DNA of 64,000 nt, taken from Qipengyuania sp. HL-TH1 (GTDB lineage: Bacteria; Pseudomonadota; Alphaproteobacteria; Sphingomonadales; Sphingomonadaceae). This document shows, piece after piece, positions 8,711 through 18,367 of this stretch (the stretch's first letter is position 1; each line of letters begins with the position of its first letter). The stretch spans positions 2,364,501-2,428,500 of the forward strand of contig NZ_CP142675.1 of the NCBI RefSeq assembly GCF_036365825.1. The letters run 5' to 3'. Made by a program: the position numbers and the translations under genes. Below the pieces are notes generated by a model that worked only from the letters and a program-made list of their open reading frames with translations, was not told where the DNA came from and searched no databases.

Positions 8711-10440
8711 CCGCCAAAACCCTCGCCCATCTCCTTGTGGCACTCGTCACCCTCACAAGCGCGGCTTCCATTCAGGCTCAGACCCGCGATGCGGCAAGGG
8801 CTGACGGGAAGTACTTTGCCACCGAGCTGCTGGGCGAAGCGCGCGAGGCAGCAACGACCAATCCCGACGCAGCACGCGTTCCCAATTTCGATCCGCAAGC
8901 GACGCGCGATCTGCAGGATCTTGCGCGCGATCCCGACCAGATCGAGACCCGCGCCCGCAGCGCCGCTACGACCAGCACGCCGATGCGGACGATCCGCGAC
9001 AGCATGGCCAATCGCGCACGGTTCGAGCCGAACGAGATCGAGGACGTGATCGCGCGCAGCCTCGCCATCAACGAGACGCCGCTCGACTACACCAGCGGCA
9101 TGGCAATTTCGGGCAGCCAGGGATCCTGCGTTCCGCTGCCGCCCGGTTCGGGCGCGGCGGGCACATATACCGCGACCTGCAATACGGGCACACGGATCGA
9201 TCAGTCGGTTGGCCAATGCGCGGTACCACTCGTCGTCAGGGTCAGCCAGCAACCGCAGTATCATTACCTTTGCAGCCCATTGGGCAGCTTCAACCTATCA
9301 GGTGAGCCGGACTGCGAAGAGTTTTCGGGCGCTCTTTGCCGGGTGACCGGGCACCGCGATGGTCCTTGCTTGCAGTGGGGTTGGTCCGGTGGTCGCAAGT
9401 GGTGCACCGAGCCGGGCGATCCGCTTACCGAGCTGACCTGCGACGAACAGGTCGCAGGTCAGACGCCCTACCGCATTGCCAACGCTACCACCGTTACCAC
9501 GACCCCGGACGAAAGCCAGTGCACAGGTTTTGCGGACAATAGCGATTGCACGCTGGACGCAGAGATCTGCACCGATACCGATCCGCAGACCCGCGTGGTC
9601 GATGGCGTCTCTGTCACAAAGCCCTGCTGGGAATGGCAGAGGAGCTACACCTGCATCGCGCGCGAAGCGGCGACCGATTGCTCCGACATCGAAAGCCAGG
9701 GCAGCTGTCGCTTTGTTCGCGAGGAATGCCTCACCGACGAAGACCCCTGCGAGACCTGGGAGCGCATCTACGAGTGCCCGCTTCCCGGGACCGACAGCTC
9801 CACCCAGTATGTCTGCGACGGCGATGTCTATTGCATCGACGGCAGCTGCGAGACGATCCAGCGCACCGCGAACGACGAGTTCAAGGATGCCGTCACCGCG
9901 CTCCATGCGATGGACGAGGCCCGCGGGCAGTTCGATCCCGAGACGCTGACGCTGTTCCGCGGCACGCGCAACACCTGCTCGTCCAAGGTCTTCGGCGTGC
10001 TCAACTGCTGCAAGGGCAAGGGTTTCCCGCTCATCCCCGGCATCAGCCTGCTGGTCGCGCTCGGCTGCAACCGCGAGGAAGTTCTGCTCCACGAACGCGA
10101 TGCGCAGGGGCTGTGCGCCTACGTGGGGACCTATTGTTCGGACAAGTTCCTCGGCGTCTGCCTGACCAAGAAGAAGGTCTACTGCTGCTTCGAGAGCAAG
10201 CTCTCGCGGATCCTGCAGGAACAGGGTCGCCGCCAGCTGCGCAAGCCCTGGGACAAGCCCAAGGAAGAGCAGTGCGAGGGGTTCACGCTCGACGAGTTCG
10301 CCCGGCTCGACCTCAGCCAGATGGATTTCAGCGAAGTCTATGCCGAGTTCACCGAGGCTGCACGGCTCCCCGACGAGCTCGAGACCAGCATCCTCATCCA
10401 GCAGAAAATCGAAGATTATTACGCAAGGAGTGGCCAATGA
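8707..10440 (+). CDS. traN: TraN, cysteine-rich outer-membrane mating-pair stabilisation protein
   Basis: TraN sits in the outer membrane and stabilises mating pairs by contacting recipient surface proteins. The 577-residue product is close to F TraN in length. It has a signal peptide (LLVALVTLTSAASIQA) and dozens of cysteines; the C-terminal part with NCCKGKG, CYCCFESKL-like pairs and EEQCEGFTLDEFARLDL is the conserved TraN end. The central region (about residues 140-400), which in known TraN proteins determines recipient specificity, has repeated Cys-rich segments such as CDGDVYCIDGSCE. Confidence 0.92.
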   Translation: MTAKTLAHLLVALVTLTSAASIQAQTRDAARADGKYFATELLGEAREAATTNPDAARVPNFDPQATRDLQDLARDPDQIETRARSAATTSTPMRTIRDSMANRARFEPNEIEDVIARSLAINETPLDYTSGMAISGSQGSCVPLPPGSGAAGTYTATCNTGTRIDQSVGQCAVPLVVRVSQQPQYHYLCSPLGSFNLSGEPDCEEFSGALCRVTGHRDGPCLQWGWSGGRKWCTEPGDPLTELTCDEQVAGQTPYRIANATTVTTTPDESQCTGFADNSDCTLDAEICTDTDPQTRVVDGVSVTKPCWEWQRSYTCIAREAATDCSDIESQGSCRFVREECLTDEDPCETWERIYECPLPGTDSSTQYVCDGDVYCIDGSCETIQRTANDEFKDAVTALHAMDEARGQFDPETLTLFRGTRNTCSSKVFGVLNCCKGKGFPLIPGISLLVALGCNREEVLLHERDAQGLCAYVGTYCSDKFLGVCLTKKKVYCCFESKLSRILQEQGRRQLRKPWDKPKEEQCEGFTLDEFARLDLSQMDFSEVYAEFTEAARLPDELETSILIQQKIEDYYARSGQ

Positions 10441-11267
10441 CGCGCCGCCAATCACTGCCGATGCTGGCCCTCCCAGCACTGGCCATGATTCTCGCTGCAC
10501 TGCTCCCCGTTCGGGCAGCCGCCCAGGAAGCGCGCCAGGCAAAGCCAGCTGCTTCGGCAGACAGCCTCTACTGCGAGCAGCGCAGGCTCGGCTACTGGTT
10601 CTATTGCGTAAAGCCGGTGCCGGCAGACGAGCCGCAGATGGCGCAGCCACCAGCCCAGGTGACCGCCACGCAGGAGCTGGACGCGGTCACGGGGGAACTG
10701 CGCGAACTCAAGGCGCGCGCGATCCTCTATCCGACGCCGGAAAACGTCACCGCCTATATCCGCTTCCAGCGTGCCCAGCTCGACCGGGCTTCGCTGTTCT
10801 CCGATGTCTGGCAACGCGCGATTTGGCAGGATCCCGAGCTCGACTACACGCTCGAACGACCGGTCGGCGCACTCGCCAAGAAGCAATGGCAGGACGCGCG
10901 CGCTGCCGACCGCGACGCGGTGATGGCCAGGCTCTCCGAACGCTATGGACTGTTCTACTTCTTCGCCCAGACCTGCGGCGCCTGCGAAGTGATGAGCCCG
11001 ATCGTGCGCTCGGTGGCGGACCGCTGGCATATCACGGTCCGGGCGATCTCGACCGATGGCGGGCCGTCCAGGCACTTCCCCGACTACAAGGTCGAAAGCG
11101 GCCAGCGGCCCCGCATGGGGCTCGAACCCGGCATCACCCCGGCGCTCGTGCTTTGGGACAGCGTGGCCAGGCGCCCGATCCCGATCGGATACGGCGTGCT
11201 CTCGGCCGACGAGCTGCAGGACCGCATCTACCTCCTCACCTCGAAGGAAGCCGGACATGATTACTAG
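10437..11267 (+). CDS. traF: TraF, thioredoxin-like periplasmic pilus-assembly protein
   Basis: The F-type TraF protein acts in the periplasm in pilus assembly. The 276-residue product has a signal peptide (LALPALAMILAALLPVRAAA) and a C-terminal thioredoxin-like domain with FFAQTCGACEVM. F-plasmid TraF lacks an intact CxxC, whereas this copy keeps CGAC, so it may be redox-active and assist with the many disulfides of TraU, TraN and TraH. The ATG at 10437 overlaps the traN stop. The frame is also open upstream through much of traN, which is not coding. Confidence 0.92.
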   Translation: MTRRQSLPMLALPALAMILAALLPVRAAAQEARQAKPAASADSLYCEQRRLGYWFYCVKPVPADEPQMAQPPAQVTATQELDAVTGELRELKARAILYPTPENVTAYIRFQRAQLDRASLFSDVWQRAIWQDPELDYTLERPVGALAKKQWQDARAADRDAVMARLSERYGLFYFFAQTCGACEVMSPIVRSVADRWHITVRAISTDGGPSRHFPDYKVESGQRPRMGLEPGITPALVLWDSVARRPIPIGYGVLSADELQDRIYLLTSKEAGHDY

Positions 11268-12693
11268 CATCCGCAATGCGGCGCTCACCATAGCTGCCGC
11301 CAGCATGGTCGCGTCCCCCGTCGCCGCAAACGTCGGCGACAGCATGGACCGCTTCATGGACGACATGGGCGCTGCGGCCAATGTCACCGGGCCGAGCGCA
11401 TTCGAAGGACAGTCGGCGGGCTATTACAGCCTCGGCAATGTCTGGACGCGCTTCCCGCAGAAGACGACCAGCATCGCCAACCTCCAGCTGCCGCGTGCCC
11501 GCGCAGGTTGCGGCGGCATCGATATCTTCGCCGGGTCCTTCTCCTTCATCAACGCGAGCGAGATGGTCGCGCTGTTGAAGGCCGTCGCGAACAATGCGGT
11601 GGGGTTCGCCTTCAGCCTCGCGATCGATACCGTCTGCCCCGAGTGCTCAAAGATCATGCAGGAGTTCAGCCAGAAGGCGCAGCTCATGAACAATCTCTCG
11701 ATCAACTCCTGCGAGATGGCGCAGGGGCTGGTCGGCGGCGTCTGGCCCAAGGGCGATCTCGCCGACAAGGCGATCTGCGAAGCGATCGGCAATTCCGAAG
11801 GTATCTTCACCGACTATGCTGCCGCCAAACACGGTTGCGGCACCAGGGGTCAGCGCGCCTCGACCAATGAGAGCGCCGGCGCCGACTATGCCGACGTCAA
11901 TCCCGGTGTACCGCGCAATTACACCTGGCATGTCCTCAAGCAGAGCGCCTTCTTCAACCCTGGTGGCACCTTCGACCGCGACCTCGCCGAGTATGCGATG
12001 ACGCTCATCGGCACGGTGATCTACGTGCCGCCCCGCGATGACGAACCAGGCAAGTTCGTGCCTTTCGCAGGCGATGCCTCCTCGACGCTGGTGACCGCGC
12101 TGCTCGACGGGACGCAAGGCCAGTCGGTGCGGGTGTTCCAGTGTGACGAGCCCGACCAGTGCCTCAACCCCACTTTCCAGCAGATGAGCCTCACGAGCGC
12201 GAAGGCCATCCGGCCCCGCGTTGCCCAGCTCATCGGCAGCATGGTCGAGGCCATCCGCAGCGACACAGCGATCGGCGACGAGGAGAAGGAGCTGCTCCAG
12301 GTGGCATCGGTGCCGCTCTACAAGATCCTCACCGTGCAGGCGGCCTATGGACGCGGGATGGCAACCGACGACCGCGACACGCTGGCCGAGATCGCCAGCA
12401 TCGATCTTCTCTATGCCATCCTCGAACGCATCACAGCCGAGGCCGGACGCTCGATGGCGAGCTTCATTGCGGCCGATGAAGCGAAACTCGCGATCTGGCG
12501 CGCTCAGGTCGCGGAAGTCCGGTCAAGCCTCGCCCAGAGGCAAGCGACCGGACAGGCGCGGGTCTCCGCGATCATGCAGATCATCGAGAAGACCGCGATG
12601 ATCGAGAACATGCTCGCCGCCTCGATGTCGCCATCGATGGCCGCCGCGCTCGACTGGTCGCGCGGGATGCAGTCCCGCTCCATCGTTCCATAA
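11257..12693 (+). CDS. traH: TraH, periplasmic pilus-assembly protein
   Basis: TraH is required for F-pilus assembly and interacts with TraF and TraU. The 478-residue product matches the family length. Signal peptide LTIAAASMVASPVAA at the N-terminus, then the conserved block FEGQSAGYYSLGN and the cysteine-containing ARAGCGGIDIFAGSFSFIN, both strongly typical of TraH. The C-terminal third is helical and probably coiled coil. The ATG at 11257 lies inside the end of traF; a longer upstream extension is only an open shadow frame. Confidence 0.95.
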   Translation: MITSIRNAALTIAAASMVASPVAANVGDSMDRFMDDMGAAANVTGPSAFEGQSAGYYSLGNVWTRFPQKTTSIANLQLPRARAGCGGIDIFAGSFSFINASEMVALLKAVANNAVGFAFSLAIDTVCPECSKIMQEFSQKAQLMNNLSINSCEMAQGLVGGVWPKGDLADKAICEAIGNSEGIFTDYAAAKHGCGTRGQRASTNESAGADYADVNPGVPRNYTWHVLKQSAFFNPGGTFDRDLAEYAMTLIGTVIYVPPRDDEPGKFVPFAGDASSTLVTALLDGTQGQSVRVFQCDEPDQCLNPTFQQMSLTSAKAIRPRVAQLIGSMVEAIRSDTAIGDEEKELLQVASVPLYKILTVQAAYGRGMATDDRDTLAEIASIDLLYAILERITAEAGRSMASFIAADEAKLAIWRAQVAEVRSSLAQRQATGQARVSAIMQIIEKTAMIENMLAASMSPSMAAALDWSRGMQSRSIVP

Positions 12694-12705
12694 GGGTGAG
12701 GCAGC

Positions 12706-15417
12706 ATGGTCGAGATTTTCACGGTCGGCGGCGGCGAGTATATCGTCAATGTCCTCAATGCCGTTGCCGCCTGGACCGGAGCGGGCGGCTACAAGAGCCT
12801 GATTCAGGTCGCGCTGGTGATGGGCATGGTGCTCGCGGTCATCGTGGTCGCGTTCAACCAGGACTGGCGCGCATGGCTCAACTGGTTCCTCGGTGCGACG
12901 CTCATCTACATGTGTCTGATGGTGCCGCGCATGGACGTCCATGTGACAGACCGGGTCAATCCAAGCCTTGCACCGGCAACGGTGGCCAATGTTCCGCTCG
13001 GGCTCGCCCTGATGGCAAGTTTCACCAGCCAGGCGGGGGACTATCTGACCCGCTCGGCCGAGCTCGTCTTCGGCTTGCCGGACGACCTCAACTACTCGAA
13101 GAACGGCATGATCTATGGCGCGCGGCTGCTTGAATCGACGCGGAGCTTGCGCATTTCCGATCCGGAGTTTGCTGCGAACTTCGACGAGCATGTCAGGCAA
13201 TGCGTGTTCTACGATCTGCTGCTCGGCCGCTACTCGATGAAGGAGCTGTCCGAGAGCGATGATATCTGGGCGACGATCGCACCCGGCAGCGCGGCGCGCG
13301 CGCAGAAATTCCTGACCCGGCAGGCCGACGACAGCGTGACGGCCTCGATCATCACCTGCCGCGAAGCCTACACCGCGCTTTCGGGGCAATGGGCGAGCCT
13401 CATTGACGAGATGACGCTTGTCGCGGGACGCCAACTCTATCCGCGCCAGACCGAAGCGCTCGCCAAGGCCAAGCTCATGGCCGACCTCCCGATTGCCTAT
13501 CAGTATCTTACCGGCATCTCGCGCAGCGCGAGCGACATTTTCCGCCAGGTGTTGACGATCAATGCCATGAACCAGGCCATGCACGGCTTTGCAGGGGCGA
13601 GCGGCACCGGCAGTATTGACGTCTTCGCGCAGACCCGGGCCGATATTCAGACCGAGCGGACCTATTCTTCGATCGCGCACAACGCGATGAAATGGGTCCC
13701 AATCCTCAATGTCGTACTGACGGTGGTGTTCTACGCGCTGTTCCCTGTCCTGTTTCCGCTGTTCCTGATGCCGCGGACCGGACCCATTGCATTGAGAGGT
13801 TACGTCACCGGCTTCTTCTATCTTGCGGCGTGGGGACCGCTCTTCGTCATCCTGCACATGATCCTGATGTTCAAAGGCGCGGGCGATGTCGCCGCCGCTG
13901 GCGGCAGCACGGGCCTCAGCCTCGCGACCTTTGCTGGCATGAGCGACGTCAACAGCGATATCGGCATCTTGGCAGGCTATCTTGTCGCCTCGATCCCGTT
14001 CCTTGCCGGCGGCGTGGCGCGTGGTGCGCTGGCGATTTCGGGCCAGGCAACGAGCTATCTCAACCCGAGCCAGAATGCAGCCGAGGAAGCCTCGCGCGAA
14101 GCGAGCACCGGCAACGTCTCACTCGGCAACTCGAGCATCGACAATTCGACAGTGTTTTCCCGCCAGTTTGCGCAGGGCAATCTTGCCCCCAACATTGCCT
14201 ATGGCGCGGCACAGACGCGGGGATTCAGCGACAGCGGCACGCAGACGACCAGCTTCCCCGATGGCGAGTTCGCTGCAGTCCCGAATTCAAGCTATCCGTT
14301 CACGCCGACGCTCGGGCAGGACTTCACGGGCCGCCTAGGAACGATGGCGAGCCAGAGCCGGACGCAGAGCGAGACCTATGCCAACCTCGCCCAGCAATCG
14401 ACGAGCTCTGCGCTCACCCGGTTCAGCGAGATCCGCAACGCCTACAGCCAGGGTCAGAGCTCCGATACTGTCAGCGGCGTTGGTACGAACGACAGCATCG
14501 GCACGGCATTCAGCGAAGTCGACAATGCCTCGAGGACGCTCCAGCAGCAGTTCGGCCTGTCCCGGCGCGCGTCAGACGACATTACTATTTCTTGGTTCCT
14601 CAACGGCGAAGCAGGAGCCGGAGCAAAGGCCGAAGGTGGAGTACTAAACGCGCAGGCGGGCGTCCGCGGTGGCCGAAATCAGTCGTGGACCGACAGCGAT
14701 ATCGGGATCGCCTCGGAAGATCGCGGCAGGATAATGGGTACGCTGCGGCAGCTTTCGGATAGCCGCAACTGGTCGAACACGCGTGAAGGCTTCCTGCGCG
14801 AGACGAGTTCGAGTTCGGTATCGCAGGTGTCAACCAGCTCGTCGGGTCTCAGCCGATCGCTGACCGAAGCCGAAAGCTACACACGAGAGGCGCGTCGGGC
14901 CGAAGAGGTGGCCAGCCGCCTCGAGAACCAGGCCAGTTGGTACGAGGCCAATAGTGCCGCAGGCACGCTAAACCTGAGCCAGGCTTATCGCGAATGGGGC
15001 ATGGCCGAGATCGAAGCCAATCGCGACTATTACGGGCCGGTGCGCTTCGACGACATCGAGTTCCAGATGAGCGCGCGCGGCCAACAACTGCAATCGCGGT
15101 TTGTCGAGAGCTATGCTGATCGCCTACAAGACGACATCGAAGCCGACCTTTCGCTGCCGGACTTCGCTCCTGTCAGCCGCCCCGGGATCGGAAGTGCTGG
15201 GCAGGTACGCGCAAGAGGAGCCGTGGGCTCTGCGGGTGGTCCCTCAATGCCCGATGCTCCTGATCGGTCTGACATCACGGATGAGGTCGAGCGGGTGCGC
15301 CGACAGGGTCGTGGCAGGATCGGAACCGTGCGAACTTATCTTGATCGCCAAACGGAAGGCGCCACGGGCGCGAGTGAGGAAGCTGCAGACGACGTCAAAG
15401 AATGGGGCAATAGATAG
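12706..15417 (+). CDS. traG: TraG, mating-pair stabilisation and entry-exclusion target protein
   Basis: TraG has an inner-membrane N-terminal part needed for pilus assembly and a periplasmic C-terminal part needed for mating-pair stabilisation and exclusion. The 903-residue product shows several transmembrane helices in the first about 450 residues (for example VALVMGMVLAVIVVAF and two around residues 340-390) and a long Ser/Thr/Gln-rich, low-complexity C-terminal domain with helical segments near the end. It starts 12 bases after traH, with GAGG upstream of the ATG, and is the last gene of the transfer operon in this window. Confidence 0.92.
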   Translation: MVEIFTVGGGEYIVNVLNAVAAWTGAGGYKSLIQVALVMGMVLAVIVVAFNQDWRAWLNWFLGATLIYMCLMVPRMDVHVTDRVNPSLAPATVANVPLGLALMASFTSQAGDYLTRSAELVFGLPDDLNYSKNGMIYGARLLESTRSLRISDPEFAANFDEHVRQCVFYDLLLGRYSMKELSESDDIWATIAPGSAARAQKFLTRQADDSVTASIITCREAYTALSGQWASLIDEMTLVAGRQLYPRQTEALAKAKLMADLPIAYQYLTGISRSASDIFRQVLTINAMNQAMHGFAGASGTGSIDVFAQTRADIQTERTYSSIAHNAMKWVPILNVVLTVVFYALFPVLFPLFLMPRTGPIALRGYVTGFFYLAAWGPLFVILHMILMFKGAGDVAAAGGSTGLSLATFAGMSDVNSDIGILAGYLVASIPFLAGGVARGALAISGQATSYLNPSQNAAEEASREASTGNVSLGNSSIDNSTVFSRQFAQGNLAPNIAYGAAQTRGFSDSGTQTTSFPDGEFAAVPNSSYPFTPTLGQDFTGRLGTMASQSRTQSETYANLAQQSTSSALTRFSEIRNAYSQGQSSDTVSGVGTNDSIGTAFSEVDNASRTLQQQFGLSRRASDDITISWFLNGEAGAGAKAEGGVLNAQAGVRGGRNQSWTDSDIGIASEDRGRIMGTLRQLSDSRNWSNTREGFLRETSSSSVSQVSTSSSGLSRSLTEAESYTREARRAEEVASRLENQASWYEANSAAGTLNLSQAYREWGMAEIEANRDYYGPVRFDDIEFQMSARGQQLQSRFVESYADRLQDDIEADLSLPDFAPVSRPGIGSAGQVRARGAVGSAGGPSMPDAPDRSDITDEVERVRRQGRGRIGTVRTYLDRQTEGATGASEEAADDVKEWGNR

Positions 15418-15621
15418 CTACAGCACGAAATCCTGCAGGATGACGAACACCGCAAATGCGACGACGACCAGCCCAAGTAGCCAGAGTCCGCGTCGTTCCC
15501 AAGGATCTGCTAGAGCCTTCTTCCAGCTGTATTCCATGCGCCGATTTTCGGAGATGGCACGGTCGATCTCTCGCAGGCCCTTCCAGTCCGTCTGGTCGTT
15601 TTGCTCCTTCTCGTCATCCAT
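15418..15621 (-). CDS. Small tail-anchored membrane protein, unknown function
   Basis: A 67-residue product with a charged N-terminal two thirds and one C-terminal hydrophobic helix (LWLLGLVVVAFAVFVILQ), so probably tail-anchored in the inner membrane. I chose the ATG at 15621 because GGAG lies eight bases upstream; an in-frame GTG at 15630 and ATG at 15627 are alternatives. It is convergent with traG and ends one base from the traG stop. Small membrane proteins beside traG can be exclusion proteins, but nothing in the sequence proves that here. Confidence 0.55.
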   Translation of the reverse strand: MDDEKEQNDQTDWKGLREIDRAISENRRMEYSWKKALADPWERRGLWLLGLVVVAFAVFVILQDFVL

Positions 15622-15686
15622 TTCCATCACTCCGACCTAAATAAAGTAGCAAATTTGATGCATTATCGGGCATAAGCCAATTTACG

Positions 15687-15781
15687 TCTCGATATTGACA
15701 CATTAAATATCATCACGTAAAGACGCAAAATCGCTACACAAAGCTCCATAACGGAGATAATGTCTCGATAATGCCACATTA
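15687..15781 (+). promoter_or_regulatory. Direct-repeat operator upstream of and overlapping hipB
   Basis: Two 19-base boxes, at 15687-15705 (TCTCGATATTGACACATTA) and 15763-15781 (TCTCGATAATGCCACATTA), agree at 17 of 19 positions. The second box contains the hipB start codon. A related inverted CATTATCG stands at 15661-15668. HipB family antitoxins repress their own operon by binding repeated boxes upstream, so these are probable HipB(A) operators; this role is inferred. GGAG at 15753 is 14 bases from the ATG, a loose ribosome-binding spacing. Confidence 0.55.
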
Positions 15782-16130
15782 TGATTCACCAGATCTGCGT
15801 CCGCTCTCGGTGCTGCTATCCGACCTCGGGAAGCAGATCGAAGCATATCGCATATCACGCAATCTCAAGCAGGCCGAGCTTGCGGAAATGGCAGGTATCT
15901 CGCGTTCAACGCTCGCCCGCCTGGAAGCCGGTAATGGCGGGACCATCGATAGCCTCGCCAGGATAATGCGTGCGCTCGACATTGAAGACCGCCTGCTGGA
16001 TGTCATGCCGGACGCCAAGCTGAGACCGCTCGATCCCCGGTCCGACACCGGCAAGGCGCGGCAAAGGGTGCGCAAGTCTTCTGAAGGTGAGGCTGGCGAG
16101 GAATGGAGCTGGGGTGACGAGGCCCCATGA
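15771..16130 (+). CDS. hipB: HipB-like XRE-family antitoxin
   Basis: Antitoxin and autorepressor of the HipBA module. The 119-residue product has an XRE helix-turn-helix at about residues 20-75 (LGKQIEAYRISRNLKQAEL, then MAGISRSTLARLEAGN), followed by a basic and then acidic C-terminal tail with WSWGDEAP at the end; in HipB a C-terminal tail with a Trp contributes to stability control. It overlaps hipA by ATGA. The start codon lies inside one of two repeated operator-like boxes, so repression could also affect translation start choice. An in-frame GTG codon lies about 13 codons downstream. Confidence 0.85.
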   Translation: MPHYDSPDLRPLSVLLSDLGKQIEAYRISRNLKQAELAEMAGISRSTLARLEAGNGGTIDSLARIMRALDIEDRLLDVMPDAKLRPLDPRSDTGKARQRVRKSSEGEAGEEWSWGDEAP

Positions 16131-17425
16131 CGCGTGCGGTAGTCAATCTCTGGGGTCGTCAGATCGGCGCCGTCCTGTGGGATGAAGATCGCGATGTCGG
16201 GGTTTTCGAATACACTCCGGAATTCAGTCGCAGCGGCATCGAAGTCGCTCCGCTCACAATGCCATTACGAAGCGGCGTCTACGATTTTCCCGCGCTGAAT
16301 TACGAGACCTTTAAAGGGCTACCGGGCATGCTGGCAGACAGCCTGCCCGACAAGTTTGGTAACGCGCTGATCAATCGCTGGCTTGCCGAGCAAGGCCGCA
16401 CAGCCGACAGCTTCGATCCGGTCGAGCGCCTTTGTTATACCGGTCGCCGAGGCATGGGTGCGCTCGAATTCGAGCCCGCTACCGGTGAGCGCCGTGAACA
16501 GGGTCGGCCGGTCGATATCGCTCCGCTTGTCGAACTCGCCAACAGGGTCATTGCCGCGCGTGAAGAACTGGCCGGTGTGCTCAAGGGTGAAGATGATCAT
16601 CGCGCACTTCAAGAGATCTTGCGCGTCGGCACCTCTGCTGGTGGCGCCCGGGCCAAGGCCGTCCTCGCCTGGAATGAGGAGACCGGAGAATTCCATTCAG
16701 GGCAGCTGACTGCAGGGCCCAGGTATACGCAATGGCTCGTCAAGTTCGACGGCGTGTCGGGCAGTGCCGACAAGGAGCTAGCCGATCCGATGGGCTTCGG
16801 CCGACTTGAATACGCTTGCTATCTGCTAGCCCGAGAGGCCGGCATCGACATGGCTCGTTCTCGTCTGCATGAAGAAGGCGGCCGGGCGCATTTCATGACA
16901 CAGCGTTTCGACCGCACGCCTGATGGCAAGAAGCTTCACATGCAGTCGCTTTGCGCAATGCGCCATTTCGATTTCAACCTCGCTCGCGCATACAGCTACG
17001 AGCAGGCGATCGAGACCATCCGCATGCTCGGTCTCGGCCGCGAAGCGATTAAGGAGCAGGTGCGCCGCGCGCTGCTCAATATCTTCATCCGCAACCAGGA
17101 CGACCACACCAAGAACATCGCATTCCTCATGGATAGCTCGGGTCGCTGGAGCCTCTCGCCCGCATTCGATGTCGTCTATGCCTACAATCCTGACGGGGAC
17201 TGGACCAACGAACACCAGATGTCTCTGGCCGGAAAGACTGACGGCTTCGAGCTTGATGACTTGCTAGCGTTCGGCAAGTTCGCTGACCTGAAGGCAGGTG
17301 AGATCAGAAACATGATTGCCGAAATCAGATCCGCAATCAGCCTTTGGGACAGATTTACGGACTTGGCGGGTCTTTCGAAACGACTCTCTGCGCGTGCGAA
17401 AGCCGGATTCCGAGCCGAACTATAA
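16127..17425 (+). CDS. hipA: HipA-like serine/threonine kinase toxin
   Basis: HipA toxins phosphorylate aminoacyl-tRNA synthetases (GltX in E. coli) and cause dormancy; HipB neutralises them. The 432-residue product has the N-terminal couple_hipA domain (about 1-110) and the HipA kinase domain. The catalytic loop is IRNQDDHTKN near residue 322 and the metal-binding DFG-like Asp is in LSPAFDVVYAY. A phosphate-binding loop with GTSAGGARAKA is present near residue 167, resembling the GGA loop of HipA. All key residues appear present, so it should be active. Translationally coupled to hipB. Confidence 0.92.
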   Translation: MTRAVVNLWGRQIGAVLWDEDRDVGVFEYTPEFSRSGIEVAPLTMPLRSGVYDFPALNYETFKGLPGMLADSLPDKFGNALINRWLAEQGRTADSFDPVERLCYTGRRGMGALEFEPATGERREQGRPVDIAPLVELANRVIAAREELAGVLKGEDDHRALQEILRVGTSAGGARAKAVLAWNEETGEFHSGQLTAGPRYTQWLVKFDGVSGSADKELADPMGFGRLEYACYLLAREAGIDMARSRLHEEGGRAHFMTQRFDRTPDGKKLHMQSLCAMRHFDFNLARAYSYEQAIETIRMLGLGREAIKEQVRRALLNIFIRNQDDHTKNIAFLMDSSGRWSLSPAFDVVYAYNPDGDWTNEHQMSLAGKTDGFELDDLLAFGKFADLKAGEIRNMIAEIRSAISLWDRFTDLAGLSKRLSARAKAGFRAEL

Positions 17426-17653
17426 TGAAAATTGCACACTGAAAGTGATCCGAGACCAGGACTCACGCCAGTCCTTGCGGCTAAACTACTGTGCGGTGTC
17501 ATCGCGGCTTCCAAGGTGATAAACTTGGGATCATCTCCGTCAGTTCGATTACACATCGTGGCATACCGACTAGACTTTGGAGAAGCTGTAGGTTGATTTT
17601 CAAAACGGCCACCGCAATTGGCATGCAAAATTGAATCTTTGGGAGTGCTGTCT

Positions 17654-18358
17654 CTAGGTTGGCCAGAAAACAGCGCTTGTTAGCTCCACGTACTCCTGAC
17701 GATCGAAGTCCGCTGGTTCGACGTTCTGAAATATATTCAGAAATGCCTCCGCCTCGACGCTTTCTGGTTCAATGTATTGAGAGATCGCCCCAGTACAGCG
17801 AGAGCATGCCGCTGACAGGATCGGGATCAAATTGGCAAACATACGGTCCACTTCGTAGCTGTGAGCAAGACACCAATCCTCGAAGCGGTCCGCAGCAATG
17901 GCTTCACGCCCCGCAGCAACAGAATCCGCGTACTTGGCTGATTGCAAATCTAGAATTGCGCGGATGTCAGACCAGCTGACATAGTGTTCAGCGAAACTTC
18001 CACCATCTTCGCTTTCACCTGCTTCGAAATTGATCAGCAGATAGTCTCTGGGATGCTCTTCGGCTCTAGCCCGTCGATAAACGCTTCGAAGCCCGTTGGC
18101 TTGGTTATGGTGTCGAGCGTTTCTCAGTCGCAAGACAAATGCGCACAAGGGGTCATCGTAGAAATTGAAAGCTTCCGGCGCTTCCAATTTCACTGCGTCA
18201 TAAAGGCCATGGAATGCATTCAGAATCCCATCGATTGCGTGGTCTAGATTGCCGACGGCTTCTGGTGCATCGATCAGAAAAAGTTGGCGAAAGCGAAGAT
18301 GCTGTTCGGCAAAAACTCGAAACGCTTGGGCTAGAGTTTCGAAGCGATCTGAGATCAT
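17654..18358 (-). CDS. Uncharacterised protein, last gene of the restriction operon
   Basis: A 234-residue soluble protein that I do not recognise. It contains LRLRNARHHNQANG at about residues 75-88, a basic His-rich patch that loosely resembles the RNxxxH of HEPN nucleases, and a C-terminal half with paired cysteines (SAACSRCTG). The gene starts 9 bases after the stop of the upstream 423-codon gene, so both probably belong to the same transcript as the methyltransferase and restriction enzyme. GC is visibly lower than in the transfer genes, suggesting separate acquisition. Confidence 0.6.
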   Translation of the reverse strand: MISDRFETLAQAFRVFAEQHLRFRQLFLIDAPEAVGNLDHAIDGILNAFHGLYDAVKLEAPEAFNFYDDPLCAFVLRLRNARHHNQANGLRSVYRRARAEEHPRDYLLINFEAGESEDGGSFAEHYVSWSDIRAILDLQSAKYADSVAAGREAIAADRFEDWCLAHSYEVDRMFANLIPILSAACSRCTGAISQYIEPESVEAEAFLNIFQNVEPADFDRQEYVELTSAVFWPT

Positions 18359-18367
18359 AGAATGGTG

